Of a stretch of 64,000 bases of DNA, positions 15,948 through 26,426 are shown in pieces. The first letter of the stretch is position 1. Each line of letters starts with the position of its first letter. The DNA is taken from contig CAWCCX010000008.1 in NCBI GenBank assembly GCA_963794155.1, positions 1 through 64,000 on the forward strand. Direction: 5' to 3'. A model generated the notes under the pieces. It searched no databases. It saw only the letters and a program-made list of their open reading frames with translations, and was not told the origin of the DNA. Source of the stretch: Roseiarcus sp963794155. GTDB taxonomy: Bacteria > Pseudomonadota > Alphaproteobacteria > Rhizobiales > Beijerinckiaceae. The translations under genes and the position numbers were made by a program.

Positions 15948-16363
15948 TCGTGGGCATCGGCAGCGACCTTTGCGAGATCGAACGGGTCGAGAGGACAATC
16001 GCGCGCTTCGGCGAGCGCTTCATCGACCGATGCTTCACTCAGATCGAGCAGCGCCGCTCCGACGGACGGGCCGCGCGGGCCGCCTCCTACGCCAAGCGGT
16101 TCGCCGCCAAGGAGGCCTGCGCCAAGGCGCTGGGCACCGGCCTGAGGCGCGGGGTGTTCTGGCGCGACATGGGGGTCGTCAATCTTCCGTCCGGACAGCC
16201 GACCATGCGGCTCACCGGCGGGGCCTCCGAGCGGCTGAGAGCGATCCTGCCGCCGGGAACCGAGGCGTTCATCCATTTGACCATCACCGACGAGAAGGCC
16301 TTCGCCCAGGCGTTCGTGATCATCGAGGCCCGCCCCGCCCGCCGGAAAGGCGAGGCCGAATAA
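15944..16363 (+). CDS. acpS: Holo-[acyl-carrier-protein] synthase
   Basis: Transfers 4'-phosphopantetheine from CoA to acyl carrier protein. 139 residues from a GTG start that overlaps the pdxJ stop (GTGA). IVGIGSDLCEIERVERTIA carries the Mg-binding Asp, and RFAAKEACAKALGTGLR the second signature with Glu and Lys. GVFWRDMGVVNLPSGQP is also typical. In many rhizobia lepB-rnc-era follow; here the cluster ends and a porin comes next. Confidence 0.94.
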   Translation: MIVGIGSDLCEIERVERTIARFGERFIDRCFTQIEQRRSDGRAARAASYAKRFAAKEACAKALGTGLRRGVFWRDMGVVNLPSGQPTMRLTGGASERLRAILPPGTEAFIHLTITDEKAFAQAFVIIEARPARRKGEAE

Positions 16364-16877
16364 ATGCGCGCCGCAAGGGCCCGAGCCCAGGATTCGAATC
16401 AGGCCGAATCAGGCCTAACTTTGGTCGGGAGCCGGCGATCGGAGCTCGGTCCCCCACGACCGCACTTGCCCAGCCCCCCCCCGGGGCTGGGGACCGCTTG
16501 AGCGCTCCTGCGCCATCCCGTTTGGGTCCATTTTTCTAAGCTAACCAATTGATCGGCCAACGGAAACTGGATTGCGGCGCGTTTGGGGCAAAATCGAGTG
16601 ACAAATATGCAACAAGGTACGGGAAACGAAATCCGAGACCCAGTTTATGCAGAAATTTTATTGTGTCGAAATTTAGAGAAGCTATGGTGTCGCAGGTGAG
16701 CGGGAGATTCCCGGTCGCGGAGGTCGCGGGCATTTGCTGGGGCAAAGCGCGGCGATTGAAAGGTCAAACGGGAAGAGGGGGCTGATCCTCTTCGATTGCA
16801 ATCGGTCCGCGGGCGGGCCGCCGGAGTCGAAGGTGAGAAGAAAACCGACGCCCACCACGTCTAACTGGAGGTCACAA
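16364..16877. other. Intergenic leader between acpS and the porin
   Basis: No convincing gene in 514 bp. It holds a strong GC hairpin at 16469-16491. From about 16590 to 16690 there is a stretch clearly richer in A and T than the surroundings (GAAATTTTATTGTGTCGAAA), which probably contains the porin promoter and part of a long 5' leader. The porin ribosome binding site is CTGGAGGTCACAA directly before 16878. Confidence 0.5.
16469..16491 (+). terminator. Possible terminator after acpS
   Basis: CCAGCCCC (16470-16477) pairs with GGGGCTGG (16483-16490), giving a stable stem about 100 bp after acpS. There is no T-tract, so it is at best a weak or factor-assisted terminator. Confidence 0.3.
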
Positions 16878-18497
16878 ATGACGCTCATCAAGAGCCTTCT
16901 GCTCGGTTCGGCGGCCGGCATCGTCGCCGTCGCTAGCGCGCAGGCGGCCGATCTGCCGACCAAGAAGGCGGCGCCGGTCGAATATGTCAAAGTCTGCAAC
17001 GTGGGCGGCATCACCGGCTGGACCCTTCCGGGCTCCGATACCTGCGTGAAGTTCTCAGGCTACATCACCGCGCAGTTCGAGGGCGGCAACCTCAACACCC
17101 AGTACAACTTCGGCTCGATTGCGGCCGCGAGTGCGGCGGCGGGCGTCGGCGGCGGCATCGCCGGCACGACCGCTACGGTGGTCACTTCCACCGGGACGAC
17201 CGCCCTCGTCACCGTGCCGGCGGTCGTCGCGGGATTCCCGTACAACGACCCCCAGGTCAGCCAGCGCGTCCTCATCGCAGCCAGTTCGGCGCAGAAGAAC
17301 ACGACATTCTATCGTAATCAGGTCGGCTGGACGACCCGCGCCAACTTCGGGTTCGACATGGCCTCGAACACGGCCTATGGCCCCCTGATTGGGCATTTCG
17401 ACATCAATTCCGAAGCTGGCAACGGGTTCGACAACGTCAATAACACCTACCTCAACACCGGCTACCTGACCTGGGCCGGCATCACGGCCGGTAAGGCGGC
17501 GTCGTTCTATTCGTTCACCGGCGGCGGCGACAACTGGGCGAACTTCGCCTCTCCCGACCAGAAGGGCTTCAACGAGCCCGACCTCTTGGCCTACACCGCC
17601 TCGTTCGGCGGCGGCTTCACCGCAACGATCGCGGCGCAGAGCCAGGGCCAGGAGGGGCAAAACGGCGCGTCGGGCGGCGGCACCAACATGGTCGAGGGCA
17701 GCACCGTCTATGGCGGCCAGAAATGGCCCGATATCGTTGGCGCGTTGCACGTCAAGCAGGGCTGGGGCGAGGCCCAGGTCTCCGGCGTAGTCCATAACGT
17801 CAATGTCGAGGACAACCTCTATAACCAGTCGACGGCATGCGGCCTTGAAGGGGTTACCTACTGCAACTATTCGCACAACCAGATCGGTTGGGGCGTCGAC
17901 GCTGGCGTGAAGATCAACCTGCCGTCGTTCGGCGCGGGCGACGACTTCCTCGTCACCGGTTCCTACACCCAAAGCGCGGTCTGGTACTCCGGTCTGCCCG
18001 ACATGATGTGGGGCGAGAACGGCCAGGTGAACGGCAATGGGCAGTCGATGTATATGTCGGACGCCTATTTCAACCCATTCACCAACTCGTGGGCGAAGCC
18101 GACCGCTTGGTCAGTGTCGGCCCTGATCGAGCATCACTTCACGCCGGCCTTCTATATCGACCTCGAAGGGTCGGTCGGCCAGTTGAAGTGGAGCAATCAG
18201 GGCGGCGGCTGCTACTACTACGGGCTTGGTTGCGGCATCGCCCAGGGCATCCAGGGAGCGCTTTCGCCGAGCGCGACGACTTGGCTGGTCGGCGCCGACC
18301 TCGGCTGGATGCCGGTCACCAACCTCAACTTCGACCTCGAGTTGATGTATCAGAGCACGGACCAGCAGAAGCCGAGCGGCTTCCTCGGGACCGTCTACAA
18401 CACCGGCGGGATCGGCGGCGCGATATTCGCGCCAGGCGATTGGCACGGCGTCAGCGACGGGTTTGCTGGCCGGTTCCGCATTACCCGGTACTTCTGA
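16878..18497 (+). CDS. Outer-membrane porin, rhizobial porin family
   Basis: 539 residues with a signal peptide (MTLIKSLLLGSAAGIVAVAS, cleaved after AQA) and then the family signature ADLPTKKAAPVEYVKVCNVG. The sequence continues as amphipathic beta strands rich in Gly, Asn and aromatics, ending RFRITRYF with the terminal Phe needed for outer-membrane assembly. Paired cysteines near both ends of the N-terminal segment (VCNVGG, DTCVKF) are conserved in this porin_2 group. It forms general diffusion pores. It is longer than many family members because of a low-complexity loop around residues 85-125 (AAASAAAGVGGGIAGTTAT). Monocistronic, with its own terminator. Confidence 0.93.
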   Translation: MTLIKSLLLGSAAGIVAVASAQAADLPTKKAAPVEYVKVCNVGGITGWTLPGSDTCVKFSGYITAQFEGGNLNTQYNFGSIAAASAAAGVGGGIAGTTATVVTSTGTTALVTVPAVVAGFPYNDPQVSQRVLIAASSAQKNTTFYRNQVGWTTRANFGFDMASNTAYGPLIGHFDINSEAGNGFDNVNNTYLNTGYLTWAGITAGKAASFYSFTGGGDNWANFASPDQKGFNEPDLLAYTASFGGGFTATIAAQSQGQEGQNGASGGGTNMVEGSTVYGGQKWPDIVGALHVKQGWGEAQVSGVVHNVNVEDNLYNQSTACGLEGVTYCNYSHNQIGWGVDAGVKINLPSFGAGDDFLVTGSYTQSAVWYSGLPDMMWGENGQVNGNGQSMYMSDAYFNPFTNSWAKPTAWSVSALIEHHFTPAFYIDLEGSVGQLKWSNQGGGCYYYGLGCGIAQGIQGALSPSATTWLVGADLGWMPVTNLNFDLELMYQSTDQQKPSGFLGTVYNTGGIGGAIFAPGDWHGVSDGFAGRFRITRYF

Positions 18498-18523
18498 TCG
18501 CCTTCCAATCAGTTGACCTCCAC

Positions 18524-18555
18524 AGCCCCGGAGCGAAAGCTCCGGGGCTTTTTTG
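18524..18555 (+). terminator. Rho-independent terminator of the porin gene
   Basis: AGCCCCGGAGC-GAAA-GCTCCGGGGCT followed by TTTTTT, 26 bp after the porin stop. A perfect stem with a tetraloop and U-tract: one of the clearest terminators in the window. Confidence 0.95.
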
Positions 18556-18887
18556 TTGCCGCCGTGGAGCGCCGCCCCGCGAGCGAACGGAGTTGCGCTC
18601 GCCGTTGCGAGCCGCAGGGCGTCGTACGACGCGCGTCTCTCGCGCCGCTCCGGCTCCTCCCGTTGACGGTCCTCCATCCGCCCAAACTTTAGCGCTTGCG
18701 TGGGCGTCCTTGGCGACCGATGATCGGTTCGGCCCGCGCTGATGCGCGAGGGCGGAGCCGGCTGGCGTGAGCCAAGCACCGATGTTTACGCTCTTTTGCT
18801 TGCGCCGATCCGTCCTGGTTGAACCGCAGGTGCGCCCGCCACGACGAATTCGGCGACGCGCGGCGCCGATAGGGTCGGTCACAGGCG
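18556..18887. other. Intergenic DNA ahead of rsh, no gene seen
   Basis: GC-rich, with several short palindromic stretches (CGTCGTACGACGCG near 18620). rpoZ, which precedes rsh in many alphaproteobacteria, is absent here. No recognisable promoter or RNA could be assigned. Confidence 0.5.
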
Positions 18888-21083
18888 ATGATGCGGCAAT
18901 ACGAGTTGGTGGAGCGGGTTCGCCGCTATAATCCTCACACCAACGAGGATCTGCTGAACCGCGCCTATGTGTTCGCGATGAAGGCGCACGGCAGTCAGAA
19001 GCGGGCCTCGGGCGATCCCTACTTCTCGCATCCGCTCGAAGTCGCGGCCATCCTGACGGAGTTCAAGGTCGACGACGCGACCATTGTCGCGGCGATGCTG
19101 CACGACACGATCGAAGACACGACGGTCACCCGCGAGGACATCGACAAGGCGTTCAGCGACGAGATTGGCGGGCTGGTCGATGGCTTGACCAAGCTCGGCA
19201 AGCTCGACTTCGTCACCAGGCACGCCCAGCAGGCCGAGAATTTTCGCAAGCTCCTGCTCGCTATCGCCGACGACGCTCGGGTGCTCCTGGTCAAACTGGC
19301 CGACCGCCTGCACAACATGCGCACCCTGCAGTTCATGCCGGAGGCCAAGCGCGCCCGGATCGCCGAAGACACGCTCGACATCTATGCGCCCCTCGCCGGG
19401 CGGATGGGCATGCAGAGCATGCGCAACGAGCTCGAAGACCTTGCCTTTCGTTCACTGACGCCGGACGTCTATAAGCTCATCGTATCGCGCCTCGAGGGTA
19501 TGAAGGCCAAGAACGGCGCGATCATCGCCCGGATTTCGGCGGAGCTCACCGACCAGTTCGCCCGCCGCGGCATCAAGGTCGAGGTCAAGGGCCGCCAGAA
19601 GCAGCCCTATTCGATCTGGCGCAAGATGGAGCGCCGTTCGATCGCCCTCGAGCAATTGTCCGATATTTACGGCTTTCGCATTCTCGTCGACACGGTCGCC
19701 GACTGCTATGCCGCGGTCGGCGTCGCCCACACGACCTGGCCCAGCGTGCCGGGACGGTTCAAGGACTATATCTCGACCCCGAAGCAGAATGACTATCGTT
19801 CGATCCACACCACCGTCATCGGGCCGGGCAGCCAGCGGGTCGAGCTCCAGATCCGCACCCACGAGATGCACGAAGTGGCGGAATACGGCATCGCCGCGCA
19901 CGCCATCTACAAGGACGGCGCGTCCGGGACCGACGCGCCGACCGTGAGCGAGAGCCGCGCTTTCCGGGGCTTGCGGCAGACGATCGAGGCGCTGGCGAGC
20001 GACGATTCGGAGAAGTTCCTCGAACACACCAAGCTCGAACTGTTTCACGACCAGGTGTTCTGCTTCACCCCCAAGGGGCGGCTCATCGCCCTCCCGCGCG
20101 GCGCAACTGCAATCGATTTCGCCTACGCGGTCCATACCGACGTCGGCAATTCGGCGGTCGGCGCGAAGATCAACGGCCGCATCGCGCCGCTGATCTCGGA
20201 GCTGCATAACGGCGACGAAGTGCTGATCATGCGCGCCGAGGGCGGTTCGCCGCCGGCGGCCTGGGACAGCGTCGTCGTGACCGGCCGGGCCCGCGCCGCC
20301 ATTCGCCGGGCGACCCGCGAGGCGGCGAAGTCGCAGTTCGGCGGCCTCGGTCGCCAGATCGTCGAGCGCGCGTTCGAGCGCGCGGGCAAGAAATTCGCCG
20401 AAGCGAAGCTGAAGGCGGCGCTGCCGCGACTGGCGCGCGCCTCGATCGACGACATATTCATCGGGGTCGGGCGCGGCGAGATTTTTTCCACTGACGTCGT
20501 GCGCGCCGTGTTTCCGAACTTCAAGGAGGAGCGCAAGGCCGGTCCGGCCGTTCCCTTGAACGAGAGCGGCTGGTTCGGCCTGCCCAAGGCGGCTGACCTC
20601 GTCTTCCGAGTGCCGGGCGAGTCCGACGCCGCGGGCGCGCTGCCGCTGCGCGGCATCGATCTCGATACGCCGGTCAGGTTCGCGCCGAAAGGCGGGGCGG
20701 TGCCGGGCGAGCGCATCGTCGGCATCCGCGCGCCCGAGGGCATTGTCATTTATCCGATCCACTCGCCGGCGCTCGTCGACTATAACGATCGGCCCGAATT
20801 GTGGCTGGACGTGCGATGGGACCTCGAGGATGCGCCGAACCTGCTCTACTCGACCCAGATCGTAGTCACGCTGCTTAACGAGCCCGGCGCGCTCGGCGTG
20901 ATCGCCACCACCATTGGCGAATACGGGGCCAATATCGACGCTATTTCGTCGTCGGCCAGCGGCGCCGACTTCCGACGGTTCGTCATCGATCTGCAGGTGC
21001 GCGACATCCAGCACCTCAATGCGGTCTTGTCGCAGCTGCGCGGGAAGAGCGTCGTCCACGAGGTCGAGCGGGCGAGCGGATAG
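18888..21083 (+). CDS. rsh: Bifunctional (p)ppGpp synthetase/hydrolase
   Basis: Single RelA/SpoT homologue that makes and degrades (p)ppGpp in the stringent response. 731 residues, full length. Hydrolase domain: HGSQKRASGDPYFSHPLEVA and the HD motif in AMLHDTIEDT (about residue 70), intact, so hydrolase activity is expected. Synthetase domain: DIYGFRILV and QNDYRSIHTTVIGP (about 300). TGS domain: FCFTPKGRLIALPRGAT (about 390). C-terminal ACT domain: VVTLLNEPGALGVIATTIGE (about 660). ATG 18888 is followed immediately by a second ATG, either of which could be used. The gamma-glutamylcyclotransferase gene begins 7 bp downstream. Confidence 0.96.
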   Translation: MMRQYELVERVRRYNPHTNEDLLNRAYVFAMKAHGSQKRASGDPYFSHPLEVAAILTEFKVDDATIVAAMLHDTIEDTTVTREDIDKAFSDEIGGLVDGLTKLGKLDFVTRHAQQAENFRKLLLAIADDARVLLVKLADRLHNMRTLQFMPEAKRARIAEDTLDIYAPLAGRMGMQSMRNELEDLAFRSLTPDVYKLIVSRLEGMKAKNGAIIARISAELTDQFARRGIKVEVKGRQKQPYSIWRKMERRSIALEQLSDIYGFRILVDTVADCYAAVGVAHTTWPSVPGRFKDYISTPKQNDYRSIHTTVIGPGSQRVELQIRTHEMHEVAEYGIAAHAIYKDGASGTDAPTVSESRAFRGLRQTIEALASDDSEKFLEHTKLELFHDQVFCFTPKGRLIALPRGATAIDFAYAVHTDVGNSAVGAKINGRIAPLISELHNGDEVLIMRAEGGSPPAAWDSVVVTGRARAAIRRATREAAKSQFGGLGRQIVERAFERAGKKFAEAKLKAALPRLARASIDDIFIGVGRGEIFSTDVVRAVFPNFKEERKAGPAVPLNESGWFGLPKAADLVFRVPGESDAAGALPLRGIDLDTPVRFAPKGGAVPGERIVGIRAPEGIVIYPIHSPALVDYNDRPELWLDVRWDLEDAPNLLYSTQIVVTLLNEPGALGVIATTIGEYGANIDAISSSASGADFRRFVIDLQVRDIQHLNAVLSQLRGKSVVHEVERASG

Positions 21084-21090
21084 GGAGGCG

Positions 21091-21558
21091 ATGCCGCTTT
21101 ACTTCGCCTACGGCTCGAACATCGACGTGAAAGCGATGGCGCGCCGTTGCCCGCGTTCCAAGGCGCTTGGCCTGGCGCGGCTCGAGCGTCATCGGCTCGC
21201 GGCCATGCGCGAGGGCTGGCTGACGGCGGCGCGCGACCCTCGCTCCGCCGTGCACGGCGTGCTGTGGGACCTGGCGCTCGCCGACGTCGCGGCGCTTGAC
21301 CGTTACGAGGGCCTGCCGCAGGGCCTCTACGCCAAATTGACCCAGCCGATTGTCGCAGAGCGCGGACCGAAGCGGGCGATCGTCTATATCGGCGGCAACG
21401 CCGGGCCGGGCGCCGCGCGCCCCGATTATATCGCCGGCATCCTCGCCGCGGCTCGCTCGTGGCCGCTGCCGGCGGAGGGGATCGAAGCCCTGGAGCGGAT
21501 CGCGACAATCGGCGATCGGGAGATCGGCGGCCGGCAGGGCCGACAGCTTTCCGGCTGA
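21091..21558 (+). CDS. Gamma-glutamylcyclotransferase family protein
   Basis: 155 residues. The N-terminus MPLYFAYGSNIDVKAMARRC is the family's substrate-binding YGSN loop, and ALDRYEGLPQGLYAK supplies the catalytic-Glu-type region (YEG). Related enzymes release 5-oxoproline from gamma-glutamyl peptides or cyclise related adducts; the true substrate is unknown. ATG 21091 follows TAGGGAGGCG, a strong ribosome binding site, 7 bp after the rsh stop, so it is probably co-transcribed with rsh. Confidence 0.9.
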   Translation: MPLYFAYGSNIDVKAMARRCPRSKALGLARLERHRLAAMREGWLTAARDPRSAVHGVLWDLALADVAALDRYEGLPQGLYAKLTQPIVAERGPKRAIVYIGGNAGPGAARPDYIAGILAAARSWPLPAEGIEALERIATIGDREIGGRQGRQLSG

Positions 21559-21563
21559 CAATC

Positions 21564-22202
21564 CTACCTGCCGTTCGCCGCCGCCTCGGTGGGTTCGGTG
21601 CCGATTACGCCGCCAAGGCTCAGCCAGACGTTCGGATCGTCCTGGGCCTGGCGCTTGTAGAACTGGTAGCCGGTGGCGCTCCAGGGGCGCACGCGGTCCG
21701 ACAGGTTGTCGAGCACGAAGTCGCCGCGGTCGGTCTTCACGGTGAGTACCGCGTGGCCCTCGCCATTGAGGTCGCGGACGATCGTCATCAGTAGCGCCTG
21801 CCGCGGAAAGCCACGCTCGATCAATAGCTTACGCTTGAACAGGGCGTAGATCTTGCAGTCGCCCTTGCCATCGACCGGATAGTCCCAATGGTCGAGCGTC
21901 GTTCCCCAATGGTCGAGGTTGCTGATCGGTTCGATCGCGCTGTTGACCTCGTCATTGATCTCGTTGAGGGTCTTCCAGGATTGCCAAGTCAGGCGCACGT
22001 CGATCGGCTTGAGCTTGCCGAGCGTGCATTCTTCGGTGTGGCGATTGCAGAAATCGACCCAGCCGTAGGGAATCGAGGCTTCGCCGCCGACGGGCGTCCA
22101 AGTGGCTCGGGGAAGGCCCTGCTCGGACGCTTCTCCGAAGGTGTTCCAGGCGAGGCCGAAGATCGCCGCCGCGGCGAGGTAGCCAAAGAGCCGAGAGAGC
22201 AT
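21564..22202 (-). CDS. BTLCP-family transglutaminase-like cysteine protein, secreted
   Basis: 212 residues with an N-terminal signal peptide or membrane anchor (MLSRLFGYLAAAAIFGLAWN). The catalytic Cys is in GKGDCKIYALFKRKLLIERG, His in GEGHAVLTVKTDRGDFVLDN, and Asp follows in the same block, matching the bacterial transglutaminase-like cysteine proteinase family. These are periplasmic and often linked to biofilm adhesin processing, but no LapA-type partner is adjacent. Convergent with the cyclotransferase gene, 5 bp apart. Confidence 0.88.
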   Translation of the reverse strand: MLSRLFGYLAAAAIFGLAWNTFGEASEQGLPRATWTPVGGEASIPYGWVDFCNRHTEECTLGKLKPIDVRLTWQSWKTLNEINDEVNSAIEPISNLDHWGTTLDHWDYPVDGKGDCKIYALFKRKLLIERGFPRQALLMTIVRDLNGEGHAVLTVKTDRGDFVLDNLSDRVRPWSATGYQFYKRQAQDDPNVWLSLGGVIGTEPTEAAANGR

Positions 22203-22442
22203 TGGTCGTCCCCCAATCTGAATGGGGGCACTATCGCCGCGGCGGCTTGGCGGCCTCGAAAAAAAATCGGTCGAATTTTATTCATCGCCGCGCCTTCGCA
22301 GCGCAAAATTCGTTAACGTTGACGCCCGGTGTCGCTTCGCCTGAGGGGCGCGGTAAGCGTCAACAATCTGTTTTGCTCGCGCTTTATCTATGAGCGAGTA
22401 CCCGACCGAGCGGCGGCTGAAGGACGCGCGAGGGAGAGCGAC

Positions 22443-24325
22443 ATGTCAATCGAGGCAACCGGCGCTGAGCCGCAATCGAACCGGCGATTGGGGCTCGCCA
22501 GTCTGGCGGCGCTCGGGGTGGTGTTCGGCGACATCGGCACGAGCCCCCTTTACACCTTCAAGACAGTGCTTGACTATACCGGGCCGCACCCCGACCCGCC
22601 GGCGACGCTCGGCGCCCTGTCGCTGATCCTATGGACGCTGATCCTGGTCACGACGGTCAAATACGTCAATGTCGCCATGCGCATCGACAACGAAGGCGAG
22701 GGCGGCATCATCGCGCTGATGACTCTGCTCGGCGTCAGGCGGCGTCAACGGCCGCTGATCGTGGCGGCGGCCCTGTTCGGCGCCTCGCTCATTTACGGCG
22801 ACGGCGCGATCACGCCGGCCATCTCGGTGCTCTCTGCGCTCGAAGGCGTCGAGCAGATCGCGCCGAGCCTGCAGACCTACGTGCTGCCTGCGGCCACGCT
22901 GATCCTGCTCGCACTGTTTGCGGCCCAGCCTTTCGGCACGGCCGCGATCGGCCGCCGTTCGGCCCGATCATGCTGGCCTGGTTTGCGGTGATCGCCGCGC
23001 TGGGCGCCTGCGGGGTCCTCCAGCACCCATCGGTCTTCGCCGCGGTCAATCCGCTCTACGGTCTCGATTACCTATCGAGGGGCGGCTTTCAGGGATTTCT
23101 GGTCCTCGGCGGCGTCTTCCTCTGCGTCACTGGGGCCGAGGCGCTCTACGCCGACATGGGCCATTTCGGGCCGACGCCGATTCGTCTGTCGTGGAGTTTG
23201 ATCGTCTTCCCGGCTCTTATCCTCAACTATGCCGGACAGGCGGCGATCGTACTCGCCGGCGCGCCGACCGAAGGCAACATCTTCTACCGGCTCTGCCCGG
23301 CGCCGCTGCTGACCCCGATGATCGTGCTCGCGACTATCGCCACCGTGATCGCCAGCCAGTCGATCATCACCGGCGCTTTTTCAATGACCCGCCAGGCGAT
23401 ACAGCTCGGCTGGCTGCCGCGCATGGCCATCACCCAGACCTCGGCGGAGGGCTACGGCCAGATCTACGTCGGGGCGGTCAACTGGCTTCTGATGATCGTC
23501 ACCTTGGGCCTCACGATCGGCTTCGGCAAGTCCGACAATCTCGCCGCCGCCTACGGCATCGCTGTCTCGGCGACGATGCTGATGACGAGCGTGCTCCTTT
23601 TCATCGCCATGCGCGAGGTCTGGGGCTGGCCGATCGTCGCCGCGGGTGCGGTCGCGGGGCTGTTCCTTATCATCGACGGCGCGTTTCTCGCCGCCAACCT
23701 CGCCAAGGTGATGCAGGGCGGCTGGGTCCCGCTCTTGCTGGCTGCGATCGTCTACGGGGTGATGTGGATCTGGCACCGCGGCGCGACCGCGGTTCGCGAA
23801 AGCGTGGTCGCCGAACAGACGCCGCTCTCGGCGATGATCGCGGAATTGCACTCGGGCAAGATCGCGCGCGTGCCCGGGTCGGCGGTGTTCTTCAGCCGCG
23901 CCAAGGACCAGACGCCCCCGGTCATGGACTGGCACGTGCGCAAGAACCGGGCGCTGCACGAGTCGGTGCTGGCGCTGACGCTGACCGTCCTTTCGGTTCC
24001 ATGGACCGATCCTGACGAGCGGCTGACCGTGCAGCACGTCGACGACAGGTTCTGGCGGGCCGAGGCCCGGCGCGGCTTCATGGAGCATCCCGACATTCCC
24101 CAGATCCTTGAGGAGTGCAAGGCGACCGGGGTCGATATCGACCTCGACGACGTGACCTTCTACGTCGGCGCCGAAACCATCGTGCCGCGCGAGGACGGAA
24201 AGGGCATCCCGCGCTGGCAGGAGGCGCTGTTCGCGGCGCTCGGGCGCAACGCCGAGCGGATCAGCGACTATCTCCAGTTGCCCTGCGATCAGGTGGTCGA
24301 GATCGGACGCGAGATCGAGATCTGA
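22443..24325 (+). pseudogene. kup: Kup potassium transporter, one frameshift
   Basis: Low-affinity K+/H+ symporter of the KUP/HAK family. The first part (22443 to about 22955) has LAALGVVFGDIGTSPLYTFK and the first transmembrane segments (EGEGGIIALMTLLG, FGASLIYGDGAITPAISVLS). The second part, in the -1 frame, resumes as FGPIMLAWFAVIAALG and runs through the remaining segments to the cytoplasmic tail (ending VEIGREIEI). One base is missing near 22955-22957; adding a C would read GRPFGPIM. The corrected protein has about 627 residues, the normal size. With everything else intact, a sequencing error is more likely than true loss. Confidence 0.9.
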
Positions 24326-24517
24326 ACGACGTGCGTTCAGCCTTGCCCCGAGGTTGAAGTGTAGAGGGCGCGGGCGCCATCGACAACAATAAACGAGCTC
24401 TCAACGCAATTCCGACAAGAGTTCGTGCGACAAGAACTCAATAGAAAATTGCGTCAGATCGGTCACGACAGTTCCGAGTGGCGCGATGTAGGGGAGGTCG
24501 ACGTCAGGGAGCGGGTG

Positions 24518-26340
24518 ATGTCCCGACGATATTTCAGTCGGTTGCTGACGAGCGCGGCTTTGTCGCTCGCGCTGATGATGGCGGGCATCGTTGGGGTTCG
24601 TGCCGAGACCGTCGTCGTTCAGACTGTTCCGGGCTCGTTGGACGGCGCCAACGGCGCCAATGGTGTCAGTCCCGGCGGTTCGGGTCAGCCGGGCAATCCC
24701 GGCCTACCTGCGAATGCCGACGCGGGCTATAGCACGCCGAACACCGATGCCCTCAATCAGGCAACCGCGACGGGCGGAAACGGCGGCGCGGGCGGAATGG
24801 GCGGAATGGCCGGAATGGGGCGCGAACTCGGCAATGGCGGCAACGGCGGCAATGGCGGCGGCGCAACCGCGAGGGCGGCGACGTCGATCGTCTCCGGGGC
24901 GGGGGAAGCGGACGCCTATTCGTATGGCGGAAATGGCGGCGCAGTAGGCTTCGGCGCCGGCGGTAGCAGCGGCGGATGCTTCTACCCGGACGTTATCTGC
25001 GGCGGCTCAGGCGGCGCGGCGAATTCGTCCGCGCAGACGACGGTCATCTCCGGCGCGGCGGCAGCCAATGCATATTCTACAGGCGGCAACGGCAGCAACG
25101 AGACCTTCGGCGCTCTCTTCAATGGCGTGAGCGGCGCCGGCGGCGCGGCCACCAGCACGGCGAAGGCGAGCGGCTCGACCAGCGTGTCGTCGTCCGCCAC
25201 CGCGGTCGGCGGCTCAGGCGGATGCTGCGAATCAGATGTATATTCTGGTGGCGACGCCAGCGCGAGCAGCGCGGCGACGGGCAACGGCGCGGGCGGCGTG
25301 TCGTCGTCAGCTACGGCGACCGGCGGCGTCGGCGGGTGGGACGGGAATTTTTTCTCCGGCAATGGCGGACGCGGCGCCGCCGTCAGCACGGCGATGTCCA
25401 GCGGTTCGGGCGACGTGACTTCAACCGCGACCGCGAACGGCGGTTCGGTTGGGATCTTCCCCGGATCTGCGCCTTCTTTCGGCTCGGGTGGCGCCGCCAG
25501 CGCCACCAGCACGGCGATGTCGAGCGGCTCCGGCGGCGTGTCATCGTCGGCGACCGCGGTCGGCGGCGTCGGTGGCGACGCCAGTGGCGGCGACGCCAGC
25601 GCCACGAGCACGGCGACGTCCACCGGTTTGGCCAGCGTGTCATCGTTCGCCGGCGCGACCGCCGGCGAGGGCGGCTACCCCGGGTCGGGCGCAGCCAACG
25701 CAGAGAGCACGGCCGAGAACGCAAGCGGCACAGTGGCGACGACAGCCCGGTCCCCGGCCGCAGGTAGTTCGATAGAGGGCTACGGCGCTGCGAGCGCTAT
25801 GACCATGGCCAGCATCGGCGCCGGCGATCCCGGTCCGGTGTCCCTCGCAGCGGGTCAATCCGTCTCCAACGCGTCGCTGACGCCGGGCGGTCCGACCATT
25901 GGGGTCGGCGCGATGTCGGCAGACTACGGCGGGTGGGGCGAGACTTTGACCTACCAAACCGTCGCGGATTTTACATTCACGACCACCGCGCCGAGGAATT
26001 ATACCTCACGCTGCTCGACAATAATTTTTCAGGCGTCGGCTTCGACAGTTTGGAGTTGCAGATCGACGCCAACGGACGCGCTTCCGACTATTCGTTTACC
26101 TCCCTTAGTGAAGCCGAGTTGTTCTTCATGGACCACAGGCTCGCCCTCGGTGATTGGAGCGCGGGAGCGCAGGTCGTCGACGTGTCCTATTGGCTCACCG
26201 CGAGCGAACCCGGGGCTGGCTTCGGCTTCGATTACAATCTGGCGATCCCGGAGACCTCGACCTGGGCCATGCTGTTGGCTGGCTTCGCCGGGCTTGGTCT
26301 TGTCGGATATCGGCGCGCCCGTCGCGCCGCGCCCCCTTAG
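24518..26340 (+). pseudogene. Glycine-rich PEP-CTERM surface protein, one frameshift
   Basis: Signal peptide (MSRRYFSRLLTSAALSLALM, cleaved near VRA), then about 400 residues of Gly/Ala/Ser/Thr-rich sequence. Around residues 208-390 about five imperfect units of 30 or so residues recur (for example ASATSTAMSSGSGGVSSSAT). After the frameshift at about 25990 (missing C; the corrected reading is TAPEELYLTLLDNNF) follows a jelly-roll-like domain. The C-terminal sorting signal is PETSTWAMLLAGFAGLGLVG plus YRRARRA: PEP motif, transmembrane helix, basic tail. Such proteins are processed by exosortase and anchored to or released from the envelope. No exosortase gene lies in this window. ATG 24518 follows CAGGGAGCGGGTG. 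Confidence 0.85.
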
Positions 26341-26426
26341 CGCGCCGACGTCGCTAGTTCCCCGCGCCCGCGCTGGCTTCGCCGGCGCGGACCTCCCTGT
26401 CGTGCGGGACGGGGTTGTCATCGCCC

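Noticed and set aside
16549..16785. Small open frame ahead of the porin
   Set aside because: No ribosome binding site, no motif, and it lies in the AT-rich leader that fits a promoter.
18556..18887. rpoZ upstream of rsh
   Set aside because: No reading frame resembling the omega subunit is present there.
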